64,000 nt of DNA from Rhodococcus sp. AW25M09 (GTDB taxonomy: Bacteria > Actinomycetota > Actinomycetes > Mycobacteriales > Mycobacteriaceae), in assembly GCF_000333955.1 (NCBI RefSeq), contig NZ_CAPS01000070.1:35523-99522 (forward strand), given 5' to 3'. Made by a program: the position numbers and the translations under genes. Under the pieces are notes generated by a model. It had not been told where the DNA came from. It searched no databases and was given only the letters and a program-made list of their open reading frames with translations. Position 1 is the stretch's first letter; each line of letters opens with the position of its first letter. Below, in pieces: positions 37,729-49,150 of the stretch.

Positions 37729-37859
37729 TGTTGTGGGTCCCTTCTCTTCTGTGTCGAACGCCGAAGTCATGTGCTTCGAGACGCGGTTGTGCATTTCTGC
37801 CACTCGGGGAGTGGAAGCTGAGCCCGCAGTGCCGAGACTGCGGGGTTGGTGTTACCGAG

Positions 37860-38768
37860 CTAACCGAGCTCGGCCAGTGCGGAAATGTCCGCCGGTGTCT
37901 TCAGGCCGAGGTTGGCGACGCCGCGCAGTTCACGCTTGGCGATGCCGACCAGTGCACCTGCCGGGGGCAGTTCCACAAGTCCGGTGACCTGGGCGGTGCG
38001 CAGGTAGGCAGTGCACAGATCCCATCGCACGGGGCGAGTGACCTGAGCGGCAAGCTTTGTCAGTGCGTCGGCACCCGAGGTGACCGGCTGGCCGTCCGAG
38101 TTGGACAGCAGAGTCCGCGTCGGCTCCGACGCAGTGATGGCGGCGGCGGCGGCGGAAACGCTGTCGCCTGCGGACGCCATGTACTTGGTGTGGAACGCTC
38201 CGGCTACCGGCAGGGCGCGAACGCGTGCCTTCTCGGGCGCGCTCTCGGCCAGTTCGGCAAGCTTGGTCAGTAGGCCGGCTGCGACGATCTGGCCTGCGGC
38301 GTTGACGTTCGCCGGGGTGAGATCGAGCTCTTCGAGCCGGGCGAGAACTGCGGCCTCGTCGCCGCCCAACACCGCAGACATGCCGGTCGGCTCGAGCGCG
38401 CAGGCTTTGGCCATCGCGGCACCGCGCACCGCGGCGAGCGACACTGCCTCGTCGGACGAGATGACGCCGGCAATCGCGGCTGCGGCGAGTTCGCCGACGG
38501 AGTGGCCGGCGACGACGGCGTCCTCGGGGAACAGGCCACGCGTTGCGATCTCCTCGAAGGCGAGCAACGCCGAAGCCACGACCAGCGGCTGGGTCACCGC
38601 AGTGTCGGTGATTTCTTCGGCGGTGGCAGTGGTGCCGAGGCGGACGAGGTCCAGGCCGGAAGCCTTCGACCACAGCGCCAGCCGATCTGCCGCGCCGGGC
38701 AGTTCGAGCCATGGCAGCAGCATGCCGGGAGTCTGGGAGCCCTGTCCGGGCGCAAGCAACGCAATCAC
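37860..38768 (-). CDS. fabD: Malonyl-CoA:ACP transacylase
   Basis: Transfers malonyl from CoA to ACP for FAS-II. The nucleophile is Ser90 in GHSVGE, and the catalytic His lies in GAFHTKYM. Length 302, start GTG. It heads the fabD-acpP-kasA-accD6 cluster. The 128-base gap upstream should contain the promoter controlled by MabR. Confidence 0.95.
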   Translation of the reverse strand: MIALLAPGQGSQTPGMLLPWLELPGAADRLALWSKASGLDLVRLGTTATAEEITDTAVTQPLVVASALLAFEEIATRGLFPEDAVVAGHSVGELAAAAIAGVISSDEAVSLAAVRGAAMAKACALEPTGMSAVLGGDEAAVLARLEELDLTPANVNAAGQIVAAGLLTKLAELAESAPEKARVRALPVAGAFHTKYMASAGDSVSAAAAAITASEPTRTLLSNSDGQPVTSGADALTKLAAQVTRPVRWDLCTAYLRTAQVTGLVELPPAGALVGIAKRELRGVANLGLKTPADISALAELG

Positions 38769-38896
38769 AGGACTAAGGGAACACCGTCGGACCCGGTATC
38801 AGTGATGTCGCGCCCGATGAACTCTCGACAAGCAATTTGTGGGAACCCTACAAATTGCCTCGTGGAGATCCGCTATCGCCGCACGGTGGCTCAGCG

Positions 38897-40306
38897 TTAC
38901 GTAACGACTTCGCCGAAAGTGACCTGTGTGACATATGGGGCAGAATGGGACGGTTCGTGATGTGTTCGAGCCAACCTACCTACCGTTGCCGCGACCCGGA
39001 GCACGTACGCATCGCGTGGGTTGGTGGGATCGCGACCGGTAACTTCAGCAATGCGCTTGAGGCGATAACGGACCGTATTTGGATGAACAAACAGCTGCCT
39101 CGAGCAGGTTTCCACTGCACCGCCGCAATCCAGATATGCGTCGAGTGTCTCGGCCAAACTGGACCCCGCCGCAGCCAACGGAACGACCACGTGATCGTTG
39201 AGCGCGGCGATCGCCGCACCGTCGTTCAACAGCGCACGCTCGGGTAGCAACTCGCCCGCGTGCACTGGACGCGGCGCACCTCGCCAACCGGCCACGGCCT
39301 GCATCCCCGCGAACGCCTCGACGGCACTGGAGTGCGCTGCGCCGAGAGTGCGGGTGGTCGGGCCGATGACGACCGGTCCGTCGGAGAAGTTCTGCAGCAT
39401 GTCGTCGACGAATGCGTGGTGCGCAGTCGAATCGGTGAGCTGGCCGCTGACCACCATGACCAGTCTCGTTCCCTGAACCACCGCAAGCGCGGCGCGGCCG
39501 TGCTTCTGCGCTACGGCATGCACGGTGCCGACGACCGACACGCCCCGGTCGTCCGGGGGAGTACCGACCAACACCGTTGCCGGCGCGGTGGCGTCCCAGT
39601 TCAACGTGGCGGCGCGCGAGAGCATGTCCGAGCCGGTGTCGCCGCGCACCACGGCGTCGACCACGAGGGCCTCGAGGCGGGTGTCCCAGGCTCCGCGGGA
39701 TTCGGCGGCGCTGGCGTAGACGGACGCGGCCGCGAAACCGAGCTCGCGCCCGTACCGCAACACGGCCTCGGTCAGGGCCACCAACTGCTGATCGTTACGT
39801 GCCAGCGCCGGGAGCCATTGCTCGAAGAACTCCATCGCGACCCGGACCATGTCGACCGTCTGGCGCAGTGTGAGGCGTCGGGCAAGGTCTTGTGGGATGA
39901 CCTGGAATGCATCGAGAGAGAAGCGAATGTCGCTGTTGGGGTTCTTCAACCACTCGAGGAAGTTGTCGACGGCGGTCTGAATCAACAGTTGGACACTGGC
40001 ACGTTGGGCCGCATCCAGATCACCGAAGAAGGGCAGCTGACCCTGCATCGTCGTAACGGCCTCGGTCGAGAGTCGGCCGGAGAACTGTTTGACGCGTCGC
40101 AGCAGGGCGTCGGGCAGGGGATCGCGCTTCTGGCGAGAGGGTGCAAGCGAGGCGACCGGAAGGTGTACTTCGTTGTCCGAGGTCAGTGAATCGCGCGTCG
40201 AGGAATCGCGGGTCAACGAATCTCGCAACGCTTCACGGTAGGCGTCGCGTCGGGACACATCACGCGCAGACGCGCTGCCCGGTGAATCGGGTTTCGCATC
40301 GGACAT
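38897..40306 (-). CDS. mabR: PucR-family regulator, MabR-like
   Basis: A 469-residue regulator with a central GGDEF-like PucR domain and a C-terminal helix-turn-helix (CSRQLFVHPNTVRYRLKRI). It is adjacent to and upstream of fabD, the position of MabR, which controls the mycolate FAS-II operon in mycobacteria. The N-terminal 50 residues are an unusual Asp/Ser/Arg/Thr-rich stretch with short repeats (RDSLTRDSSTRDSLTSD). TAGGTT 6 bases before the ATG predicts a leaderless message. Confidence 0.9.
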   Translation of the reverse strand: MSDAKPDSPGSASARDVSRRDAYREALRDSLTRDSSTRDSLTSDNEVHLPVASLAPSRQKRDPLPDALLRRVKQFSGRLSTEAVTTMQGQLPFFGDLDAAQRASVQLLIQTAVDNFLEWLKNPNSDIRFSLDAFQVIPQDLARRLTLRQTVDMVRVAMEFFEQWLPALARNDQQLVALTEAVLRYGRELGFAAASVYASAAESRGAWDTRLEALVVDAVVRGDTGSDMLSRAATLNWDATAPATVLVGTPPDDRGVSVVGTVHAVAQKHGRAALAVVQGTRLVMVVSGQLTDSTAHHAFVDDMLQNFSDGPVVIGPTTRTLGAAHSSAVEAFAGMQAVAGWRGAPRPVHAGELLPERALLNDGAAIAALNDHVVVPLAAAGSSLAETLDAYLDCGGAVETCSRQLFVHPNTVRYRLKRIAEVTGRDPTNPRDAYVLRVAATVGRLARTHHEPSHSAPYVTQVTFGEVVT

Positions 40307-40318
40307 AAGGAGAACCTA
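40307..40318 (-). promoter_or_regulatory. Leaderless -10 of mabR
   Basis: TAGGTT (40313-40318, minus strand) lies 6 bases before the ATG. Confidence 0.55.
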
Positions 40319-40393
40319 CGCCCGACCCCCGCCCACATCGCGACGGACGTGCTTCGCGACATGGGACGGGGGTCGGCCGAACAGGGGTGGAAC

Positions 40394-43225
<2,832 letters not shown>

Positions 43226-43474
43226 TCCTCAATGTGGAGGACGCTCGGTGTGGCGCCCAATCCCGGTAGGCCCGCCCCTGTGACGGCGGTCTACTTTCCT
43301 CGTTCTCGTGATTCCTCCCCAATCCTGCCGCATCTCGTGGGTTCTGGTAGTACAGAGGTCCAATACCCACCAGTAGAAATTTATGTACGCAATTTCGGCG
43401 CGGTCAGCTTGCGCGAATGGCTTCGACCCTGTTCGCTTTGACTACTGCACCCACAATTCAAGGAGGTCACCACC

Positions 43475-43897
43475 GTGGTCGCCGCGGCGGACGCTCAGAA
43501 CTACGCTCAGAAACTTGGCATCACTCGCGACACTGTCGTTCAAGAGCTGGGCTGGGACGAGGACACCGACGATGATCTGCGCGCCGACGTAGAAGATGCG
43601 ATCGGTGGGGAGACCCTCGACGAGGATTCCGACGAGGTGATCGACGTTGTGCTGCTGTGGTGGCGCGACGGAGACGGTGACCTGGTCGATGCACTCATGG
43701 ATGCCATCGGTCCGCTCTCGGACGACGGCATCGTGTGGGTCCTCAGCCCCAAGACCGGCATGTCCGGTCATGTGGAGCCCAGCGAGATCGCCGAATCCGC
43801 TCCGACCGCAGGATTGACGCAGACCTCTGCGGCAAACCTCGGTGACTGGATCGGAAGTCGCCTGGTCCAACCCAAGACCCCTACCACCAAGCGGTAG
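43475..43897 (+). CDS. DUF3052 protein
   Basis: Conserved actinobacterial protein of unknown function (140 aa), acidic, with a DVVLLWWRDGDGDLVDALMDA core. It lies in the position of Rv2239c between aceE and ahpE. The GTG start has AGGAGG at 43461-43466. The 249-base divergent gap before it presumably holds promoters for both genes; I see no distinct operator. Confidence 0.88.
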   Translation: MVAAADAQNYAQKLGITRDTVVQELGWDEDTDDDLRADVEDAIGGETLDEDSDEVIDVVLLWWRDGDGDLVDALMDAIGPLSDDGIVWVLSPKTGMSGHVEPSEIAESAPTAGLTQTSAANLGDWIGSRLVQPKTPTTKR

Positions 43898-43927
43898 GCC
43901 GTGCTCGACACAGGAAGACGGTTCTAG

Positions 43928-44389
43928 ATGCCGATCGAGGTTGGCGCGATCGCGCCCGACTTCACCCTCAAAGACCAGAACAACCAACTGGTCACGCTGT
44001 CGTCGTACCGGGACGTGAAAAACGTTCTGCTCGTGTTCTATCCACTGGCCTTCACCGGCACGTGCCAGGGCGAGCTGTGCAAGGTACGCGACGAGTTGCC
44101 GACCTTCGAGAACGACGACACCGCGGTGTTGGCGATCTCGGTGGGCCCACCTCCGACCCACAAGATCTGGGCGGCAGAACAGGGCTACACCTTTCCGCTG
44201 CTGTCCGACTTCTGGCCACACGGTGAAGTAGCCCAGGCTTACGGCGTGTTCAACGACGATGCCGGCTTCGCCAATCGCGGCACGTTCGTGGTCGACAAAT
44301 CCGGAATCATCAGATTCGCCGAAATGAACGGACCCGGCGAGGCACGTGACAGTTCGTCATGGGCCGAGGCACTGTCGCAAGTGTCCTGA
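43928..44389 (+). CDS. ahpE: Peroxiredoxin AhpE
   Basis: Thiol peroxidase reducing hydroperoxides and peroxynitrite (153 aa). The peroxidatic Cys46 lies in PLAFTGTCQGEL. A second cysteine at 51 creates a C-x4-C pair; as I recall it, M. tuberculosis AhpE has Asp there. This spacing is that of the resolving Cys in BCP/PrxQ enzymes, so the reductant system may differ. The gene is 30 bases after the DUF3052 stop and probably co-transcribed. Confidence 0.93.
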   Translation: MPIEVGAIAPDFTLKDQNNQLVTLSSYRDVKNVLLVFYPLAFTGTCQGELCKVRDELPTFENDDTAVLAISVGPPPTHKIWAAEQGYTFPLLSDFWPHGEVAQAYGVFNDDAGFANRGTFVVDKSGIIRFAEMNGPGEARDSSSWAEALSQVS

Positions 44390-44439
44390 CCTGCGGAATT
44401 GTAGTTAGAGACGAGACAAGATAAATTTCTCCAAGCGTT

Positions 44440-44471
44440 CCGGTGGCCCGGGGTTGTACCCAGGCCACCGG
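44440..44471 (+). terminator. Hairpin after ahpE
   Basis: CCGGTGGCC and GGCCACCGG form a 9-bp stem with an inner GGG/CCC pair. It lies just upstream of tRNA-Val and has no T tract. Confidence 0.65.
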
Positions 44472-44476
44472 TACTC

Positions 44477-44548
44477 GGGCGTATAGCTCAGCGGTAGAGC
44501 TCTGGTTTTACACACCAGCGGTCGGGGGTTCGAACCCCTCTGCGCCCA
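44477..44548 (+). tRNA. tRNA-Val (TAC)
   Basis: A 72-nt cloverleaf. The acceptor GGGCGTA pairs with TGCGCCC, and the anticodon stem CTGGT/ACCAG encloses TTTACAC, giving anticodon TAC. CCA is not encoded. The following 225 bases up to the nitroreductase gene show no recognised feature. Confidence 0.96.
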
Positions 44549-44773
44549 CCACTACAACGATTGTCGAATCGAATGAAAACTCTTTCGGCGCGTGTCAGTA
44601 CTGTGCTGCCGGCCACTCTTGCCCACGATATTGTGTCACTGTGCCCGCCAAAATCTTGGTGCGATGTGTACCTGTTCTGTGACTCGGCCGGACAGCCGAC
44701 TGCTATCCGTCGAGCAGACGCGTGAGTGCTACGTTCGGTCGGACTTCGACATCGATGACGTGAGGCGGACGAT

Positions 44774-45445
44774 GTGACCCGGTACGACGCACTGACAGAA
44801 CTGCTCGACGAGAGGTATTCGTGTCGGCAGTTTCTGCCGAAGCAGGTCTCGCGCGAGGTACTCGAACAGCTACTGTCTGCTGCCCGCCGAACACCGTCGT
44901 GGTCCAACACCCAGTCCTGGCAGGTGATCATCACCGAAGGCGACGCCACCCGTAAGTTCTCCGACGCGCTCGTGGAGCACGTGGCGTCCGGCGTCCCGCA
45001 ACCGGACTTTCCGTTCCCCGCCAACTACAACGCTCTGCACCGTGCGCGGCGACGCGAATGCGGTGGCTCTCTGTACGAGAGCATCGGGGTGGTCAAGTCC
45101 GACACCGAGGCCACGACGCGTCAGTTCATCCGCAACTATGAGCTGTTCGATGCCCCGCACGCAGCTATTATCACCACCGACGCCGATCTGGGCGTGTATG
45201 GCGCAGTCGATTGCGGGTTGTATCTGCAGACCTTCTTGCTCGCTGCTCAAAGTCTCGGACTCGGTGCGATTGCACAGGCCGCACTCGCTGCCTATTCACC
45301 GTTCATGCACGAGTGGTTCGACATTCCGGACGACCGGCGAGTGGTCGCCGGAATTTCTTTCGGCTACCCCGACGAGACACACCCGATCAACGGATTCCGC
45401 ACCAACCGAGCGCCGCTCGACGAAACGGTGAGGTTCGTCAGCTGA
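44774..45445 (+). CDS. Nitroreductase family protein
   Basis: FMN-dependent NAD(P)H oxidoreductase (223 aa). The N-terminal RYSCRQFLPKQV and TPSWSNTQSWQVI segments form the flavin site, and the C-terminal GISFGYPDETHPIN is typical. A GTG start is used because the ATG two bases earlier is followed by a stop. Substrates may be nitroaromatics or quinones; physiological role unknown. Confidence 0.9.
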   Translation: MTRYDALTELLDERYSCRQFLPKQVSREVLEQLLSAARRTPSWSNTQSWQVIITEGDATRKFSDALVEHVASGVPQPDFPFPANYNALHRARRRECGGSLYESIGVVKSDTEATTRQFIRNYELFDAPHAAIITTDADLGVYGAVDCGLYLQTFLLAAQSLGLGAIAQAALAAYSPFMHEWFDIPDDRRVVAGISFGYPDETHPINGFRTNRAPLDETVRFVS

Positions 45446-45457
45446 TCTATACGGTTC

Positions 45458-46399
45458 TCAGAGCGAGAGGCGCTGCACGAGTGCTGTGCCCAGGTCCGTC
45501 CCCGAACGCCATGCGCTCTCCACCCTGGGCACACCGGCGTCACACCACTGGTCGCCTGCCAACCCGACGAAACGCCCGTCGCGCTCGTCGAGGGCGAAGT
45601 TGGAATCGTGTTGCGCTGCAGGCTTTGCGAAGGTCCAGCGATGGGCGTGCGTCCATGCAGGCTGCGTTGTGATCACGGACAACTCGCGCAGAGCGTCGAG
45701 AACCGGTGCAATTGCGCCGTCCGGATCGTCGAGATGCTGCCGTGCTCGCTCGGACGTGGTGTGCACCACCAGAACGGGTGCACCGTCACCGCGTCGGGCA
45801 CCGTCGTCGACGACGAAGTCGATATCGGGATGATCGTTGACGAAGGCCGCATCTCGGAAAGGGATGTCCAACCCGTCGAACCCGCATGCCACCGCGATGA
45901 CCGCGTCGTAGTCGACGGCGTCGGGAACCGAAGTCAGTCGCGTCGCCTGCGGATCGGGCATCGCCACGACGACGTGGCCGTCGGGCAATTCGGTCAGCTC
46001 GGTGGAATCTTCGATCTCGAAGCCGTCCAACATGTTTCGTACCAATGAGCGAAGCCCGTTCGGGGTGGCCCAGCGGACCGGGCCGGTTGTGGTGCACGGC
46101 GCCGTCTCGGGCTTGAGGATGCCGAACGTGTTGGCCCACTGCCGCGCAAGGCCTTTCGACTCCCAGTCGGCCACGACCGTCGTGAAATCTTGATCTCGAA
46201 CAGTGAAATAGCCGGCACCGAGATCGACGCGACGTCCGTGCAACTCGGGGGAGGACATCCGCCCACCGGGAGCACGTCCTCTGTCGACGATGCGGAACGG
46301 CACGTTCGCCTCGTGGAAAACCCGGGCACACGCTGCGCCGGCTATACCGGCACCGACGATGGTGACCGGCTCGATAGTGGAGTCCGCATCGGAGTTCAT
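45458..46399 (-). CDS. FAD-dependent amine-oxidase-like protein (RenO-like)
   Basis: A 313-residue flavoprotein with an N-terminal dinucleotide-binding motif, IVGAGIAGAACARVF, and the following GGRMSS and DLGAGYFTVRD typical of small NAD(P)/FAD amine-oxidase-like proteins. The C-terminal GLAGDQW is the second FAD contact. It converges on the nitroreductase with 12 bases between. Function unknown; renalase-type chemistry is one possibility. Confidence 0.87.
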   Translation of the reverse strand: MNSDADSTIEPVTIVGAGIAGAACARVFHEANVPFRIVDRGRAPGGRMSSPELHGRRVDLGAGYFTVRDQDFTTVVADWESKGLARQWANTFGILKPETAPCTTTGPVRWATPNGLRSLVRNMLDGFEIEDSTELTELPDGHVVVAMPDPQATRLTSVPDAVDYDAVIAVACGFDGLDIPFRDAAFVNDHPDIDFVVDDGARRGDGAPVLVVHTTSERARQHLDDPDGAIAPVLDALRELSVITTQPAWTHAHRWTFAKPAAQHDSNFALDERDGRFVGLAGDQWCDAGVPRVESAWRSGTDLGTALVQRLSL

Positions 46400-46505
46400 A
46401 GGTCCAGTATGCCGGGATTTGCGCGCCGAAAGTTCTGTATCACTGGTCGTCTGGACATTTCGGTCAACGACGGCGACGGCGTCTACTGTGTGATCGACTA
46501 CAACG

Positions 46506-47915
46506 ATGTCAATCACGGACAAGCCGGAAACCGGTGAACAAGGACTCGGCACCAGCCTCAAGCCACGGCACGTGACGATGATCTCGATAGCCGGCGTCAT
46601 CGGGGCAGGGCTGTTCGTCGGCTCTGCCAACGCCATCGCCACCGCGGGCCCGGCGGTACTGATCGCGTACCTCCTCGCCGGAATTTTGGTGATCCTGGTG
46701 ATGCGCATGCTGGGAGAGATGGCGACAGCCAACCCGGACACCGGATCGTTCTCCACGTATGCCACACGAGCACTGGGCCATTGGGCCGGATTCTCGGTGG
46801 GATGGCTCTACTGGTGGTTCTGGGTGCTGGTCATCCCCGTCGAGGCCACCGCCGCGGCAGCCATTCTCACCAACTGGCTGGGCGGAGCCCAGTGGATGTG
46901 GGCGCTGATCATCGTTGTTGCACTCACCGCGACCAATCTGATCAGTGTCGGCAACTACGGTGAGTTCGAGTTCTGGTTCGCGCTGGTGAAAGTGGTGGCC
47001 ATCGTCGCCTTCATCGGCCTCGGCATCGCGGCCATCATGGGATGGCTGCCGAACTCCGAAGTCAGTGGTGTGGATCAACTCTGGGCCTCCGGCGGCTTCA
47101 TGCCACTCGGCTTCGGAGCCGTCATCGCGGCGATGCTCACGACGATGTTCTCGTTCATGGGCGCGGAGATCGTCACGATCGCCGCGGCCGAATCCAAGGA
47201 TCCTGCGAAAGGAATCACCCGCGCGACGAACTCGGTGATCTGGAGAATCTCGATCTTCTACTTCGGATCGATCTTCATCATCGTCGCGCTGGTGCCCTGG
47301 AACGAACTGGACCCCACGACCGGTTCTTATCAGTACGTGCTGTCGAAGATGGGGATTCCGCACGCCGAGACGATCATGGACATCGTCATCCTGACCGCCG
47401 TCGCGTCGTGCCTGAATTCGGCTCTCTACACGGCGTCGCGCATGCTGTACTCGCTCGGCGATCGTGGCGATGCGCCGCGCGCAGTCAAGAAGATCACCTC
47501 GAACGGAGTGCCGTGGGTTGCGGTGATCGCGTCGATGGTGCTCGGGTTCCTCGCCGTCATCGGCAACTACATCCTGCCCGAGAAGCTCTTCACCTACCTG
47601 CTCGCGACCACGGGTGCCGTGGCGCTGTTCGTCTACCTCGCCATTGCCAGCAGCCAACTGGTGCTGCGGCGTCAACTCGACCGAGACGGCGAACGCCCCG
47701 CCGTGCTGATGTGGCTGTACCCGTGGTTGACCTACCTGGCCATCGGCTTCATCGTCTTCGTGTTGGTGATGATGGTGGTGCGTCCGGAGCAGCGGTCTGC
47801 CATTGCACTGTCGGCCGTGCTGGCGGCGGTCACGGTGGTCGGCGGAATCCTGGTACAACGCCGAAATGCGCGGCGCGACACTGTTGCCGCCCGCGCATCC
47901 GGTGATTCCGACTAG
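46506..47915 (+). CDS. Amino-acid permease (APC, GABA permease-like)
   Basis: A 469-residue transporter with 12 hydrophobic helices. The first helix motif ISIAGVIGAGLFVGSA is characteristic of the amino-acid transporter family, as is the conserved FSFMGAEIVTIAAAES segment. It resembles GabP-type permeases. Its neighbours (Fe-ADH and a CoA-acylating semialdehyde dehydrogenase) suggest import of GABA, beta-alanine or a branched-chain amino acid, which is inference. The end overlaps the ADH stop by 4 bases, tail to tail. Confidence 0.92.
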   Translation: MSITDKPETGEQGLGTSLKPRHVTMISIAGVIGAGLFVGSANAIATAGPAVLIAYLLAGILVILVMRMLGEMATANPDTGSFSTYATRALGHWAGFSVGWLYWWFWVLVIPVEATAAAAILTNWLGGAQWMWALIIVVALTATNLISVGNYGEFEFWFALVKVVAIVAFIGLGIAAIMGWLPNSEVSGVDQLWASGGFMPLGFGAVIAAMLTTMFSFMGAEIVTIAAAESKDPAKGITRATNSVIWRISIFYFGSIFIIVALVPWNELDPTTGSYQYVLSKMGIPHAETIMDIVILTAVASCLNSALYTASRMLYSLGDRGDAPRAVKKITSNGVPWVAVIASMVLGFLAVIGNYILPEKLFTYLLATTGAVALFVYLAIASSQLVLRRQLDRDGERPAVLMWLYPWLTYLAIGFIVFVLVMMVVRPEQRSAIALSAVLAAVTVVGGILVQRRNARRDTVAARASGDSD

Positions 47916-49078
47916 CTACCCGCGTACACCTGCTGATACAGATCGACGATCTGCTCGGCTGTCGGCACGACGGGATTGTTGCCCGGGCTGCCCGAGGCGA
48001 GGGCCTGCTCTGCCATCAGCGGCAACAGGCCGTCCCACGTCGTCTTGTCGATACCGAAGGTCTCCGGCGTCGGAACTTCGACCTCACGGCACAGGGTGAC
48101 GATCGCGTCCTGCAACTTACCGCCCGCAACCTGATCCGAATCGCTCTCCGACGCCGCACCGAGCGCACGGGCGCAGTCGGCGTAACGCGCCTGCGCCCCC
48201 ACGATCGAGAACGCGGTGACGGCGGGCAACAACATCGCGTTGGACAGCCCGTGTGCCACATGGAAATGCGCACCGATCGGCCGACTCATCCCGTGCACCA
48301 AGCAGACGCTCGCATTGGAGAACGCCATTCCGGCCTGCGTCGAGGCGTGCATCATCGCCTCTCGAGCCTGCTGATCGTCGCCGTCCCGGTATGCCCGAAG
48401 CAACGACGTTCCGATCGTGCGAATCGCACTGAGCGCCAAACCGTCGGAAATGGGATTGGCCTTCTTGCTGACGTACGCCTCGATGGCGTGCGTCAGTGCA
48501 TCGACACCGGTATCGGCGGTCAGGCGCGCCGGCATCGACCTTGTCAGCTCGAAGTCGATGATCGATGCGATCGGCAGAAAGGACAGGCCGGGGCACAGCA
48601 TCTTCTCGTCCGAGTCCACATCGGTGATGATGGTGAACTGCGTTGCCTCCGAACCGCTCCCGGCGGTCGTGGGAATGGCGATGATCGGCAGGGCCGGACC
48701 GGTGGAGAGCACGGGAGCCTTGAAGTCCCGCATCGTGCCGCCCTGCACCGCGAGAATTGCCAGCGCCTTGGCCGTGTCCATCGGACTGCCACCGCCGAAC
48801 CCGATGATCGAATCGGCCGAATGCTGCTGCACCGCTTCGAGACCGGCGACCAGCGAATCCGTAGTCGGATCCGGGACGGTGCCCGAGAACAGCGCGGGCG
48901 TTTTACCGGCCTCGGTCATGATCGTCATCAAACGATCGGCGGAGCCGTTTCCCGCCATGAACGCGTCGGTGACCAGCAACGGCCGCGAGACATTCAGGTC
49001 GGTCAGAACAGTCCCCAGCTCCTCGACTGCACCGCCGCCCAGCTTGAGGAACCGAGGAAACGAGATGTTGGCAACCAT
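47912..49078 (-). CDS. Iron-containing alcohol dehydrogenase
   Basis: Group III ADH of 388 residues. The NAD motif is GGGSPMDTAKA. Metal ligands lie in DALTHAIEAYVS and HGMSRPIGAHFHVAHG. Similar enzymes oxidise 1,3-propanediol, 4-hydroxybutyrate or methanol. Placement after mmsA suggests alcohol/semialdehyde chemistry in one pathway. A 20-bp hairpin separates it from mmsA. Confidence 0.91.
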   Translation of the reverse strand: MVANISFPRFLKLGGGAVEELGTVLTDLNVSRPLLVTDAFMAGNGSADRLMTIMTEAGKTPALFSGTVPDPTTDSLVAGLEAVQQHSADSIIGFGGGSPMDTAKALAILAVQGGTMRDFKAPVLSTGPALPIIAIPTTAGSGSEATQFTIITDVDSDEKMLCPGLSFLPIASIIDFELTRSMPARLTADTGVDALTHAIEAYVSKKANPISDGLALSAIRTIGTSLLRAYRDGDDQQAREAMMHASTQAGMAFSNASVCLVHGMSRPIGAHFHVAHGLSNAMLLPAVTAFSIVGAQARYADCARALGAASESDSDQVAGGKLQDAIVTLCREVEVPTPETFGIDKTTWDGLLPLMAEQALASGSPGNNPVVPTAEQIVDLYQQVYAGS

Positions 49079-49103
49079 GGGGTGCTCCTAGCGGTGTCGA
49101 TTG

Positions 49104-49147
49104 ATGTGCACGGAACTTCGTAGTGGGCTACGAAGTTCCGTGCACAT
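49104..49147. repeat. Perfect 20-bp hairpin between mmsA and the ADH gene
   Basis: Two perfect complementary arms of 20 bases (ATGTGCACGGAACTTCGTAG and its complement) flank a TGGG loop. It begins 4 bases after the mmsA stop in transcription order. No T run follows. The right arm recurs at 6419 with one mismatch, so this is probably a dispersed palindromic element acting as attenuator or mRNA stabiliser here. Confidence 0.85.
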
Positions 49148-49150
49148 GGG

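Noticed and set aside
46509..47858. 449-residue frame opposite the permease
   Set aside because: His/Arg/Asp-rich translation is the usual complement of membrane-helix codons.
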